A stretch of 64,000 nt of DNA, taken from assembly GCF_001279525.1 (NCBI RefSeq), contig NZ_LGDY01000118.1, forward strand, positions 1-64,000, given 5' to 3'. Below the pieces are notes generated by a model. It ran no database searches. It saw only the letters and a program-made list of their open reading frames with translations, and was not told the origin of the DNA. Shown here in pieces: positions 27,449 through 35,511 of the stretch. Origin of the DNA: Nocardia sp. NRRL S-836. Lineage in GTDB: Bacteria; Actinomycetota; Actinomycetes; Mycobacteriales; Pseudonocardiaceae. Every line of letters starts with the position of its first letter. The first letter of the stretch is position 1. The position numbers and the translations under genes were made by a program.

Positions 27449-28924
27449 ATGTTGACTTCCGCTCGCAATGTCGCAGATCTGGTCCGCACGTCGGCACAGC
27501 GGGGGCCTGGCCACGTCGCCCTCGTCGACGTCGCGAGCGGTAAGAGCCTCACGTGGGAAACCATCGACGGTGCGGTCGACGCTTTCGCCCGCCGTTTGGC
27601 CGATTCCGGTCTCGAACCCGGCGACCGAGTGGCGGTACGGCTGCCCACCTGCCCCGAGTTCGTGGTCGCCGTGTTCGGCGTGCTGCGCGCGGGCGGTGTC
27701 GTGGTGCCGGCCGGTCCCGGCAACCCGCCGCGCGAGCTGCAGCGCATCCTGGCCGACTCCGGTGCCGCGTTCCTGGTCGGCGACGGCGAGGGATCCGACG
27801 CCACCGTGCTCGACCTGCCCGACGTCACGGCGACCGCCGAGCCGTTCGAGGCGGTCCGCGGCGGCGAGGACCTGGCCGTGCTCGGCTACACCTCCGGCAC
27901 CTCGGGCGTGCCGCGCGGCGCGATGCTGTCGCACCGGGCGCTGCTCGCGAACGTCGCCCAGTGCGCCTCGCTGCGTCCCGCCCCCGTGACGGCGGGCGAC
28001 CGGGTGCTGCTCGCGCTGCCGCTGTTCCACGTCTACGGCCTCGGACCCGGCCTGCTGCAGGTCGCGGGCGCGGGCGCCACGGCCGTGCTGCTGGAGCGCT
28101 TCGACCCGGACACCGCGCTCGACGTGATCGAGCAGCACCGGATCACCACGATGGTCGGCGTGCCGCCGATGTACCGGGCGCTGCTGGCGCACCCGGTCGA
28201 GGTGCTGCGCGAGAAGCTCGCCACGGTCCGGCTCTTCACCTCCGGCGCCGCACCGCTGCCGGCCGCGCTCATCACCGAGATGCGCACAGCGGTCGGCATC
28301 CCGGTCTTCGAGGGCTACGGCCTGACCGAGACGGGCCCGGTGCTGACGTCCACGCTGGTCGGCGGTGTGCCGAAGCCGGGGTCGGTCGGCCAGGCGCTGC
28401 CCGGCGTCGAGATCCGGCTGGTCGACACCGACGGCTCTGTCCTCGACATCGACGAGGACGAGCCGGGCACGGGACTGGTGTCCGCGAAGGGCGACAACCT
28501 GTTCTCCGGCTACTGGCCCGACGGCGCGCACGGGCCGGACGCGTCCGGCTGGTTCCGCACCGGCGATGTCGGCTTCATCGACGCCGACGGTGACCTGCAC
28601 CTGGTCGACCGGGCCGGCGACCTGATCATCGTCAACGGCTTCAACGTCTACCCGCACGAGGTCGAGCAGGTGCTCTGCGAGCTACCGGCCGTGCTGGAGG
28701 CGGCGGCGGTCGGCGTGCCGGACGAGCGGACCGGCGAGTCGGTGAAGGTCGTCATCGTGCTGCGCGACGGGCAGGAGCTCACCTCCGACGAGGTCGTGGC
28801 GCACTGCGCGGCCCGGCTGGCGAAGTTCAAGGTGCCGGCGTCGGTGGAGTTCGCGCCCGCGCTGCCGCACTCGCCGACCGGCAAGCTGGCCCGTGCCGTG
28901 CTGCGCAAGCCGCTGGGGGCCTGA
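27449..28924 (+). CDS. AMP-dependent acyl-CoA synthetase/ligase
   Basis: The 491-residue ANL-superfamily enzyme has the P-loop YTSGTSGVPRGAM, the GYGLTET motif, the WFRTGDVGFID hinge and the catalytic lysine in PTGKLARAVL. It activates a carboxylic acid, probably a fatty acid, to the acyl-CoA. The ATG at 27449 is very close to AGGAGG, so the next codon, TTG at 27452, may be the real start. A glutaredoxin gene follows one base after the stop. The gene is divergent from bldN. Confidence 0.88.
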   Translation: MLTSARNVADLVRTSAQRGPGHVALVDVASGKSLTWETIDGAVDAFARRLADSGLEPGDRVAVRLPTCPEFVVAVFGVLRAGGVVVPAGPGNPPRELQRILADSGAAFLVGDGEGSDATVLDLPDVTATAEPFEAVRGGEDLAVLGYTSGTSGVPRGAMLSHRALLANVAQCASLRPAPVTAGDRVLLALPLFHVYGLGPGLLQVAGAGATAVLLERFDPDTALDVIEQHRITTMVGVPPMYRALLAHPVEVLREKLATVRLFTSGAAPLPAALITEMRTAVGIPVFEGYGLTETGPVLTSTLVGGVPKPGSVGQALPGVEIRLVDTDGSVLDIDEDEPGTGLVSAKGDNLFSGYWPDGAHGPDASGWFRTGDVGFIDADGDLHLVDRAGDLIIVNGFNVYPHEVEQVLCELPAVLEAAAVGVPDERTGESVKVVIVLRDGQELTSDEVVAHCAARLAKFKVPASVEFAPALPHSPTGKLARAVLRKPLGA

Positions 28925-28925
28925 G

Positions 28926-29162
28926 ATGCACCACGTGACCGTCATGGGCCGCAAGGACTGCCACGCGTGCGAGGTCGCCCAGGCCGAGATCGCGCGCATC
29001 TGCGGCGAGACCGGCGCGACCTGGTCCGTCGAGGACGTCGACACGAACCCGGAGTGGCGGGCCGAGTACGGCGACCAGGTGCCGGTGTTCCTCGTCGACG
29101 GGATCGAGCACGGGTACTGGCAGGTCGAGGAGGACCGCCTGCGGGCAGCGCTAGCCGAGTAG
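28926..29162 (+). CDS. Glutaredoxin-family protein
   Basis: The 78-residue thioredoxin-fold protein has the redox site GRKDCHACEVAQ and the cis-Pro segment QVPVFLVDG. It matches the short glutaredoxin-like protein encoded near hemA in mycobacteria (Rv0508). It begins one base after the acyl-CoA ligase stop and overlaps the 3' end of the convergent regulator gene by 12 bp. It may be reduced by mycothiol (inference). Confidence 0.85.
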   Translation: MHHVTVMGRKDCHACEVAQAEIARICGETGATWSVEDVDTNPEWRAEYGDQVPVFLVDGIEHGYWQVEEDRLRAALAE

Positions 29163-29813
29163 TCCCAGCTCACGCCAGCCGTGCTCGCCCGCGGGGGTGA
29201 GCACGACGGCGCGGCTCGTGCCGACCCGCCGGACCCAGCCGCGGCCGAGGAACTCGGCGCACAGGTGGGCCCCGGCGGCACCGGCGACGTGCGGCACGCG
29301 TTCGGTCCAGTCCAGGCACGCCCTGCTGACCTGATGTGTCGACGGCGTGAAGCTGAGCTGTCCCAGCCACGCCAGGCCGTGGTCGGTGACGGCCAGGTCG
29401 GCGGTCAGCACGCCCAGCCCCAGCAGGCCGGTCTTGAGCGCGATGCCGAGCTGACCGGCGAGGTGGTCGTAGCAGGTCCGGCCGCGTGCCATGGCCTCGG
29501 ACGCGGAGGCCGCCCTGAGCGTGCGCGGCCGTGGCCGCGGCCCGGCGAACGCGGTCATCGACTCCAGCAGCTCGGCGACGTGCGGGCCCGCGAGCGAGAC
29601 GTACCGGTGCCGGCCCTGGCGGTGCTCCACGAGCAGTCCGCCGTCGACCAGCCTGGTCAGGTGCTCGCTGGCGGTCGAGGGCGCCACCCGCGCGTGCCGG
29701 GCGAGCTCGGTCGCGGTCCAGGCCCGGCCGTCCAGCAGCGCGGAGCAGAACGCGGCCCGCGTGCCGTCCGCCAGCAGCGCGGCCACCTGCGCCAATGCCT
29801 CCATGTCCGCCAT
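29151..29813 (-). CDS. ArsR-type winged-helix regulator
   Basis: The 220-residue protein has an N-terminal ArsR-like winged helix (ALLADGTRAAFCSALLDGRA, ATELARHARVAPSTASEHL, wing HRQGRHRYVSL). The C-terminal half (about residues 90-220) contains GQLGIALKTGLL and ends ELGLLG. It is divergent from the P450/PEP-mutase fusion gene. The gap between them holds a perfect 34-bp palindrome, so it probably controls both promoters. The ATG at 29813 or 29804 may be used. Confidence 0.82.
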   Translation of the reverse strand: MADMEALAQVAALLADGTRAAFCSALLDGRAWTATELARHARVAPSTASEHLTRLVDGGLLVEHRQGRHRYVSLAGPHVAELLESMTAFAGPRPRPRTLRAASASEAMARGRTCYDHLAGQLGIALKTGLLGLGVLTADLAVTDHGLAWLGQLSFTPSTHQVSRACLDWTERVPHVAGAAGAHLCAEFLGRGWVRRVGTSRAVVLTPAGEHGWRELGLLG

Positions 29814-29820
29814 TCTGCGC

Positions 29821-29854
29821 CCGTGACGCTTCGGCCGGCGCCGAAGCGTCACGG
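29821..29854. promoter_or_regulatory. Perfect 34-bp palindromic operator
   Basis: Arms of 15 bp, CCGTGACGCTTCGGC and its exact complement, flank CGGC. The site is 7 bp from the regulator start and 16 bp from the fusion gene start, so a bound dimer would block both. It is a probable operator of the ArsR-type regulator at 29151. Confidence 0.75.
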
Positions 29855-29870
29855 CCCTAGCGTGCTGACC

Positions 29871-31103
29871 ATGACCGAGAAGCTGCTGACCCTGCCCGTG
29901 CCGCACGTCCCCGCGGGTGAGAGCGGGGTGGCGTGGCTGCGCTCCACCGTCGTCCGCTTCAGCAACGGCACCGAGCACGCCCGCCGCCGCGCGCTCACGA
30001 CCGCCTTGCTGGAGGGTGTCGACGCCACCACGCTCGACGAGCTGGCCGCGCAGGTCCTGCCGGGCGCGCTGGACGACGTCGCGGTGATCGCGCCGAGCTA
30101 CCAGCCGCACGAAGACATCACCTCAGCGGCTGACAGGGCCGTGGAACGTCTGGTGGCCCGGCACGGGCGCACGGAGACCACCGCGGCCCGGATCGGGCTC
30201 CTGGTGCAGGCCTGGGCCGCAACGCGGGCGTTCGCCGGGCACCTGACCGCCGGGAACCCGGCTCCCCCGGTCCCGCTGACCCGCCGCGAGACCGCCGCGG
30301 GCGTGGTCGAGGTCGACCTCACCGGCCACCCGTTCGGCCACGGCGCGCACGCGTGCCCCGGCCGCGAGCTCGCCACGAAGATCGCCAAGAACATGGCGTT
30401 CCGCGCCCTGCACCACCGCGACGAGCCGTTGCTGCTGCCGAACGCCTGGGACCACGCCACCGCCGTCGCGCTCCAGGAGGCCGGCTACCTCGCCGTCGGC
30501 ACGACGAGCTTCGGGGTGTCGGCCGCGCACGGCGTGCCGGACGCGTCCGGACTGGCCGAGGAGCCCACCCGCACCCTCGCCCGCCTGCTCACGACCCTGC
30601 CGTGCCCGGTCACCGCCGACGTCGAGGCCGGCTTCTCCGCCGACCCCGGCGAGGTCGCCGAGTACGTCGCCTCGCTGGGCGTGTCCGGGGTGAACCTGGA
30701 GGACGGCCGCGCCGACCACCTCGCGGACCCGGCCCACCAGGCCGAACTCGTCGCGGCGGTCAAGCGGCGCTGCCCCGGCGTGTTCGTGAACGCCCGCGTC
30801 GACACGCACTGGCTCGGCATCGACGCGACGCTGCCCGAGGTGCTGACTCGCGCGGAGCACTACCTCGCCGCCGGCGCCGACGGGATCTTCGTGCCGCGCC
30901 TGCCGCTGCCGGACGTGGCGGCGTTCACGGCCACGTTCGACGCGCCGCTGAACGTGCTGGCCGGGGAGCCGGTGCGGCGGCTGGCCGACCTGGGCGTGCG
31001 GCGGATCAGCACGGGCTCGCAGCTGTTCCGCGCCGCCCGCGCCGCGGCCGTGGCGACCGCTGACGCCCTGCTCAGCCCAGGAACACGTTCCGGCGCTGCG
31101 TGA
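29871..31103 (+). CDS. P450-like domain fused to PEP mutase/isocitrate lyase family domain
   Basis: The 410-residue protein has two parts. Residues 1-175 look like a minimal cytochrome P450: NGTEHARRRAL near residue 32, an I-helix-like LLVQAWAATRAFAG at 110-123, and the haem loop PFGHGAHACPGREL with candidate ligand C162. The ExxR motif and most helices are missing. Residues 176-405 are a PEP-mutase/isocitrate-lyase barrel: LLLPNAWDHATAVAL, TADVEAGFS (D250, E252), NLEDGR (E277), NARVDT. The join lies where stand-alone barrel proteins normally start (an internal ATG at 30393). The reaction is unknown. The gene is divergent from its probable regulator. Confidence 0.85.
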   Translation: MTEKLLTLPVPHVPAGESGVAWLRSTVVRFSNGTEHARRRALTTALLEGVDATTLDELAAQVLPGALDDVAVIAPSYQPHEDITSAADRAVERLVARHGRTETTAARIGLLVQAWAATRAFAGHLTAGNPAPPVPLTRRETAAGVVEVDLTGHPFGHGAHACPGRELATKIAKNMAFRALHHRDEPLLLPNAWDHATAVALQEAGYLAVGTTSFGVSAAHGVPDASGLAEEPTRTLARLLTTLPCPVTADVEAGFSADPGEVAEYVASLGVSGVNLEDGRADHLADPAHQAELVAAVKRRCPGVFVNARVDTHWLGIDATLPEVLTRAEHYLAAGADGIFVPRLPLPDVAAFTATFDAPLNVLAGEPVRRLADLGVRRISTGSQLFRAARAAAVATADALLSPGTRSGAA

Positions 31104-32031
31104 GCAGCCGGTACAGCGTCTGCTGGATCGTCTCGCGCACCTGGTCGGTCAGGTTGAACACCAGCATCGGGTCGTCGGCGGCGTTCTCGCCGAAGGCGTC
31201 CGTGCGGATCGGCTCACCGAACTCGATGTACCACTTCGACGGCAGCGGGATCGCGCCCAGCGGCCCCAGCAGCGGGAAGAACGGCGTCACCGGGAAGTAC
31301 GGGAAGCCGAACAGCCGCGCCAGCGCCTTGATGTCGCCGATCATCGGGTAGATCTCCTCGGCACCGACGATCGAGCACGGGATGATCGGCGTGCCGGTCT
31401 TGAGCGCCGCCGCCACGAACCCGCCGCGGCCGAAGCGCTGCAGCTTGTAGCGGTCCTTGAACGGCTTGCCGATGCCCTTGAAGCCCTCCGGCCACACGCC
31501 CACCAGCTCGCCGGACGACAGCAGCCGCTCGGCGTCCGGGTTGCACGCGAGCGTCTGCCCCGACTTGCGGGCCAGCGCGCCCAGCACCGGCGTGCGGAAC
31601 ACCAGGTCGGCGCCCAGCATGCGCATGTGCCGCTGCGCCGGGTGCTCGGACGCGATGCCGAACGACGTCATCAGCGCGTCGAGCGGCAACGTGCCGGAGT
31701 GGTTCGCCACGATCAGCGCGCCACCGTCCGCCGGGATGTTCGACATGCCGATCGTCTCGACCCGGAACCACTTCTCGTACAGCGGCTTGAGCGGCGGCAT
31801 CAGCACGTTCTCGGTCAGGTCGCGGTCGAACCCGAACTCGTCGACCTGGTAGTCGCCCGTGATCCGCCTGCGCGCGAACGCCAGCAGGTCGGCCAGCCTG
31901 CGTTCCCAGTCCGGCGGCGCGGACCGGTGCTGCTCCGGCTCCGGGACCACCTCGACGTGCCGCGCTCTGCGTGCGGCGTCGCGCTCCGGGTCGTGCAGCG
32001 GGATAACGCGTGCACCTGCCACTGCGTTCAT
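31072..32031 (-). CDS. Lysophospholipid acyltransferase family protein
   Basis: The product of about 320 residues has the acyltransferase motif NHSGTLPLD (H/D pair), WPEGFKG as the second motif and IIPCSIVGAEE. It corresponds to mycobacterial Rv0502, next to a galE2-like epimerase as here. It probably acylates a glycerophosphate or lipid at the membrane. The GAGGAG site touches the ATG at 32031, so the GTG at 32022, nine bases after it, may be the real start. The 3' end overlaps the convergent fusion gene by 32 bp. Confidence 0.85.
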   Translation of the reverse strand: MNAVAGARVIPLHDPERDAARRARHVEVVPEPEQHRSAPPDWERRLADLLAFARRRITGDYQVDEFGFDRDLTENVLMPPLKPLYEKWFRVETIGMSNIPADGGALIVANHSGTLPLDALMTSFGIASEHPAQRHMRMLGADLVFRTPVLGALARKSGQTLACNPDAERLLSSGELVGVWPEGFKGIGKPFKDRYKLQRFGRGGFVAAALKTGTPIIPCSIVGAEEIYPMIGDIKALARLFGFPYFPVTPFFPLLGPLGAIPLPSKWYIEFGEPIRTDAFGENAADDPMLVFNLTDQVRETIQQTLYRLLTQRRNVFLG

Positions 32032-32046
32032 CTCCTCAGGCAAAGA

Positions 32047-33084
32047 TCAGCGGAAACGAGCTGCCGCGTCGAGGATTCCCCGTTCCGCGGCGTCGATCGT
32101 CTCCTGGTCGACGAGCGGCTTGAGACCCCGGCCACTCACGTAGTCGTCGAAGGCCTGCTGGGTGGTCCACCGCGGCGTGAACCCGAACTCCTCCTTCAGC
32201 AGGGTGGTGTCAACCACGCGCCCCCAGTTGAGGAACCTCATCTGGTCGGGCGAGAAGTCGACGAGCCGGGCGCTCCGGAAGAAGCCGCCGACCGTGGGCA
32301 CGGCCATGCTGGGCACCGGCAGGTTCAGCCTGCCCGCCCTGCGGATGGCCTGCGACAACAGCAGCACGCCGTCGCCGCCCACGTTGAACACGCCCGGCAG
32401 GTCGTGCAGCGTCGCGCGTTCGAGGACGGCGAGCGCGTCCTCGGAGTGCAACAGCTGCACGCGCGCGTCGTAGCCCAGGACCGTGGGCACGACCGGGAGC
32501 GCGAAGTAGCGGGTGAGGACCGTGTCGATGCGCGGCCCGATGAAGTTGGTGAAGCGCAGCGTGGTCACGTTCACGTCCGGCCTGCGGCGGCCGAACCCGC
32601 GCACGTACCCCTCGACCTCGACCGCGTCCTTGGCGTAACCGGACGACGGCAGGTCCTTGGGCCCCATGTCCTCGGTGAACACCGCCGGGTCCCGCGAGCT
32701 CGACCCGTATACGGCGCTCGTGGACTTCACGACGAGCTTGCGCACCTTCGGCGACTTCTGGCACGCGGCCAGCAGCTGCATGGTGCCGATGACGTTCATC
32801 TCCTTCATCACCGTGCGGCCGGTGGGCCCGGCCGGGTTGGCGGTGACGGAGGCGTGGACCACCGTGTCCACGTTCGCCGTGGCGATGACCTTGCTGATCA
32901 GCGGGTTGCGGATGTCGGCCCGCACGAACTCCGCCCGTCCCATCCGGCGCAGCAGGTCACGCGGTGGCGGCTCGGTGTCGACCCCGAGCACGCGCTCGAC
33001 GTCCGGGTTGGCGGCGAACCGCGCGGCGAGGTGGCCGCCGAGGAAGCGGCTGACTCCGGTGACGAGGACGACCCTGGGCGTCAT
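32047..33084 (-). CDS. NAD-dependent epimerase/dehydratase family protein
   Basis: The 345-residue extended SDR protein begins with the Rossmann motif VLVTGVSRFLGGHLA. It has the catalytic Ser in VKSTSAVYG and Tyr/Lys in SGYAKDAVE. It matches the galE2-like protein at this place in mycobacteria (Rv0501). A sugar-nucleotide or lipid substrate is possible. The ATG at 33084 gives the normal start MTPRVVLVTG; the upstream frame is not coding. It is 15 bp from the acyltransferase gene. Confidence 0.85.
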   Translation of the reverse strand: MTPRVVLVTGVSRFLGGHLAARFAANPDVERVLGVDTEPPPRDLLRRMGRAEFVRADIRNPLISKVIATANVDTVVHASVTANPAGPTGRTVMKEMNVIGTMQLLAACQKSPKVRKLVVKSTSAVYGSSSRDPAVFTEDMGPKDLPSSGYAKDAVEVEGYVRGFGRRRPDVNVTTLRFTNFIGPRIDTVLTRYFALPVVPTVLGYDARVQLLHSEDALAVLERATLHDLPGVFNVGGDGVLLLSQAIRRAGRLNLPVPSMAVPTVGGFFRSARLVDFSPDQMRFLNWGRVVDTTLLKEEFGFTPRWTTQQAFDDYVSGRGLKPLVDQETIDAAERGILDAAARFR

Positions 33085-33293
33085 GCGACTCCAAGCAGAC
33101 GGGCGTGGCGATTGGTCGATGTTACAAGCCGGATGTGAAACCGAGCGGGGCCGGAACGCCGTCTTGACGCAGGTCACGCGGGCTTCACGGCCCAATCACC
33201 CGATCGGCGGCGACCGTTCCCGTGTTTCCGGGCAAGCGTCTCACTGGGTGAAATTCCGTGCCACCGCAACTACCCGGCGTGGCCGGAAAAGCA

Positions 33294-33330
33294 ACCACCG
33301 CCGGCCCCTGCGAGAGGGACCGGCGGTGGT
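33294..33330 (-). terminator. Terminator after the bS22 gene
   Basis: ACCACCGCCGG and CCGGCGGTGGT form an 11-bp stem. On the minus strand the hairpin is followed shortly by TTTT. It lies 16 bp after the bS22 stop. The rest of the 33085-33345 gap contains only the probable epimerase promoter. Confidence 0.75.
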
Positions 33331-33345
33331 GAGAGCCGCACGGGC

Positions 33346-33447
33346 TTACTTACCGCGCTTCCTGCGCTGGACGCGAGTCTTGCGCAGCAGCTTGCGGTGC
33401 TTCTTCTTCGACATGCGCTTGCGGCGCTTCTTGATGACCGAGCCCAT
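33346..33447 (-). CDS. Small ribosomal subunit protein bS22
   Basis: The gene encodes 33 very basic residues ([20 protein letters not shown], then [13 protein letters not shown]). It is almost identical to the actinobacterial bS22 protein (AURKAIP1/COX24-like; Rv0500B position), found bound near the decoding region of mycobacterial ribosomes. The gene is too short for most gene finders. It has its own terminator, and a TAGACT box on the minus strand near 33545 is a possible -10 promoter element. Confidence 0.93.
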   Translation of the reverse strand: MGSVIKKRRKRMSKKKHRKLLRKTRVQRRKRGK

Positions 33448-33578
33448 GCGGGTTCCTTAGCTCTAGACGTTGCTTTGACTGGCGCGCCCCAGCCTTGGCC
33501 GTGTCAAGCACGGCGCGCCGGTAAGCACGATCGGCCTACCAGTCTACCCGCTGGGGTTCGCCCGTCCTGCAACGCCCT

Positions 33579-33791
33579 TCAGCCGGCGTCGAAGTACGCG
33601 TTCTCGAGGTAGGCGTGCACCGCTTTCTCGGGCACCCGGAACGACTTGCCGACCCGCACAGCGGGCAGCTCACCGGAGTGCACCAGGCGGTACACGGTCA
33701 TCTTCGAGACCCGCATCATCGAGGCCACCTCAGCCACGGTCAGGAACTGCACCTGAGCGAGACCAGTTCGTTCGTTCTCCTTCGCAGACAT
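33579..33791 (-). CDS. BldC-like excisionase-family DNA-binding protein
   Basis: The 70-residue protein is one MerR-like helix-turn-helix: FLTVAEVASMMRVSKMTVYRL, then VGKSFRVPEKAV. It corresponds to mycobacterial Rv0500A, between proC and the bS22 gene. It is the second BldC-fold protein in this window. The target is unknown. A 41-bp two-part hairpin separates it from proC. Confidence 0.88.
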   Translation of the reverse strand: MSAKENERTGLAQVQFLTVAEVASMMRVSKMTVYRLVHSGELPAVRVGKSFRVPEKAVHAYLENAYFDAG

Positions 33792-33812
33792 ACATCACCG
33801 CATCCTTCGACA

Positions 33813-33853
33813 CGTGTCGTGCCGTCGGTCTTCCCCACCGACGGTTCGACACG
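33813..33853. terminator. Hairpin downstream of proC
   Basis: CCGTCGGT and ACCGACGG pair around CTTCCCC. Outside a 2x2 mismatch, CGTGTCG pairs with CGACACG. It lies 56 bp beyond the proC stop on the minus strand and could also be an operator for the HTH gene that follows. Confidence 0.6.
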
Positions 33854-33908
33854 CACGTGCTGCTCTGAGAGTAGCGGGACTGGTGTGACTCCTGCGACGA
33901 CCAACCGG

Positions 33909-34718
33909 TCAGTCCTCGTGCTGGCGGCCCAGTTCGACGGAGCGGTCGCGGGCGGACTCGATGGCGGCCAGCAGTGCGGCGCGGACGCCGTGCTTCTCCA
34001 GCTCGCGGATCGCCATGATCGTCGTACCGGCCGGCGAGGTGACCGCCTCGCGCAGGATGACCGGGTGCGACTGGCCCTGGGCCAGCATCGTCGCCGCGCC
34101 CACGGCCGACTGGATGATCAGCTGGGAGGCCAGGTCGCGCGGGATGCCGAGCAGGATGCCCGCGTCGATCATCGCCTCGACCAGGAAGAAGAAGTACGCC
34201 GGTCCGGAACCCGACAACGCCGTCACGGCGTCCTGCTGCGACTCCGGCACGACCGCGACCTTGCCCACGGTCGACAGCAGCTCCTCGACGACCTTGAGGT
34301 GCTCGGGCGTGGCGTTGGAACCGCCGGAGACCGCGCTCATCGCCGCACCGACGACCATCGGCGTGTTCGGCATCACCCGGACCACCGGCGTGCCCTCGGG
34401 CAGCCTGCGTTCGAACAGGGCGGTCGGCAGGCCCGCGCACAGCGACACGATCAGCGTGCCGGCCCGCAGCACCGGCGCGAGCTCGGTCAGCAACGGCTCG
34501 ATGTCCTGCGGCTTGACGGCGACGATCAGCACGTCCGCCTTCTGCGCGGCACCGGCGACCGTCACCGCCTCGAACCCGTACTGCTCGGTGAGCGAGCGCG
34601 CACGGGCCTCGTGCTTCTCGGTGAACATCAGATCGGCGGCCGGCCGGCCGCCCTGCAGAAGCCCGGACAGCAGCGCCTCACCGATCTTGCCCGCGCCGAG
34701 CACCGCGATCTTCGTCAT
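33909..34718 (-). CDS. proC: Pyrroline-5-carboxylate reductase
   Basis: The 269-residue ProC protein starts IAVLGAGKIGEALLSGLL (NADPH loop) and has VKPQDIEP. Near its C-terminus it carries the typical GSGPAYFFFLVEAMIDAG and VTSPAGTTIMAIREL. It makes proline from pyrroline-5-carboxylate. It lies 10 bp after a thioesterase gene that is coupled to proline dehydrogenase, so opposite proline reactions share one transcript. Confidence 0.95.
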   Translation of the reverse strand: MTKIAVLGAGKIGEALLSGLLQGGRPAADLMFTEKHEARARSLTEQYGFEAVTVAGAAQKADVLIVAVKPQDIEPLLTELAPVLRAGTLIVSLCAGLPTALFERRLPEGTPVVRVMPNTPMVVGAAMSAVSGGSNATPEHLKVVEELLSTVGKVAVVPESQQDAVTALSGSGPAYFFFLVEAMIDAGILLGIPRDLASQLIIQSAVGAATMLAQGQSHPVILREAVTSPAGTTIMAIRELEKHGVRAALLAAIESARDRSVELGRQHED

Positions 34719-34728
34719 CGGTCAAGTC

Positions 34729-35511
34729 TCACACAGCCGGCGTCAGCGCCAACTGCCGTGCCTGGCACACCAGCCGGCCCGCCGCGTCGATCACGGTGGC
34801 GTCCTCGTCGAACCACTGCCCGTGCACCGCCCGGCAGCTGACGTGGATGCGCAGCCACCCCGGCACCGGCCGTGCCCGCAGCAACGCCGTCAGCTGCACC
34901 GTCGGCGACCAGCCGAAGCGGCCCAGGTTGAACGTCACCGGCATCGACAGGTCGCCCGCCAGCAGCGCGAAGTACGGGTCGGGGTGCTCGTCGATCGGCC
35001 GGGCCCACAGCTTGAACTCCAGCGGCCCGTCCGTGCGCCGGTCGAGGAACGCCGCCGACTCGCGGTCCACCCGCAGGTCGCACAGCGCGCCGACCTTGTA
35101 GGAGCCGCCCGTCGGGAACGACGCCAGCTCGATCGACCCCGGCGGCGGTGCGGCGGGCATCGCCGGCAGGTTCACGTAGTCGGCGCGGTGCTCCGGGATC
35201 CGCCCGAGCGTGACCGACGCCTCGACGCACACCTGGCCGCGCTGCTCCATCGTCACCGCGACCACCGTCGCCGTCCGCCCCGCCTTGCGCAGGTCGGTCC
35301 TGACCAGCACCGGCCCGACCTCCGGCGCGCGCAGGAACTGCGCGGCCACGGCCAGCGGGTCGCCGTCCACCGACTGCGCCGCCGCCCTCGTCATCACCGC
35401 CAGGAGGAACCCGCCGTGGGGCTTCGGGCCCACCGTCCACTCCGCGGGGAGCGAGGCGGTGAAGGTGCCGTCGCCGAGCGAGCGCACCGCGCTGGACTTC
35501 GTGAAGGTCAT
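34729..35511 (-). CDS. Acyl-CoA thioesterase (TesB-like double hotdog)
   Basis: The 260-residue protein has two hotdog halves. The first contains WTVGPKPHGGFLLAVMTRAA, as in actinobacterial thioesterase family proteins (Rv0499-like position). It hydrolyses acyl-CoAs; the substrate is unknown. The ATG at 35511 overlaps the stop of proline dehydrogenase (ATGA). The upstream part of the longer frame is a shadow. Confidence 0.82.
   Translation of the reverse strand: MTFTKSSAVRSLGDGTFTASLPAEWTVGPKPHGGFLLAVMTRAAAQSVDGDPLAVAAQFLRAPEVGPVLVRTDLRKAGRTATVVAVTMEQRGQVCVEASVTLGRIPEHRADYVNLPAMPAAPPPGSIELASFPTGGSYKVGALCDLRVDRESAAFLDRRTDGPLEFKLWARPIDEHPDPYFALLAGDLSMPVTFNLGRFGWSPTVQLTALLRARPVPGWLRIHVSCRAVHGQWFDEDATVIDAAGRLVCQARQLALTPAV

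Noticed and set aside
26666..28657. Sigma factor extended upstream to 663 codons
   Set aside because: The extra part is antisense to the acyl-CoA ligase and has shadow composition. ATG 27283 gives the normal BldN-type length.
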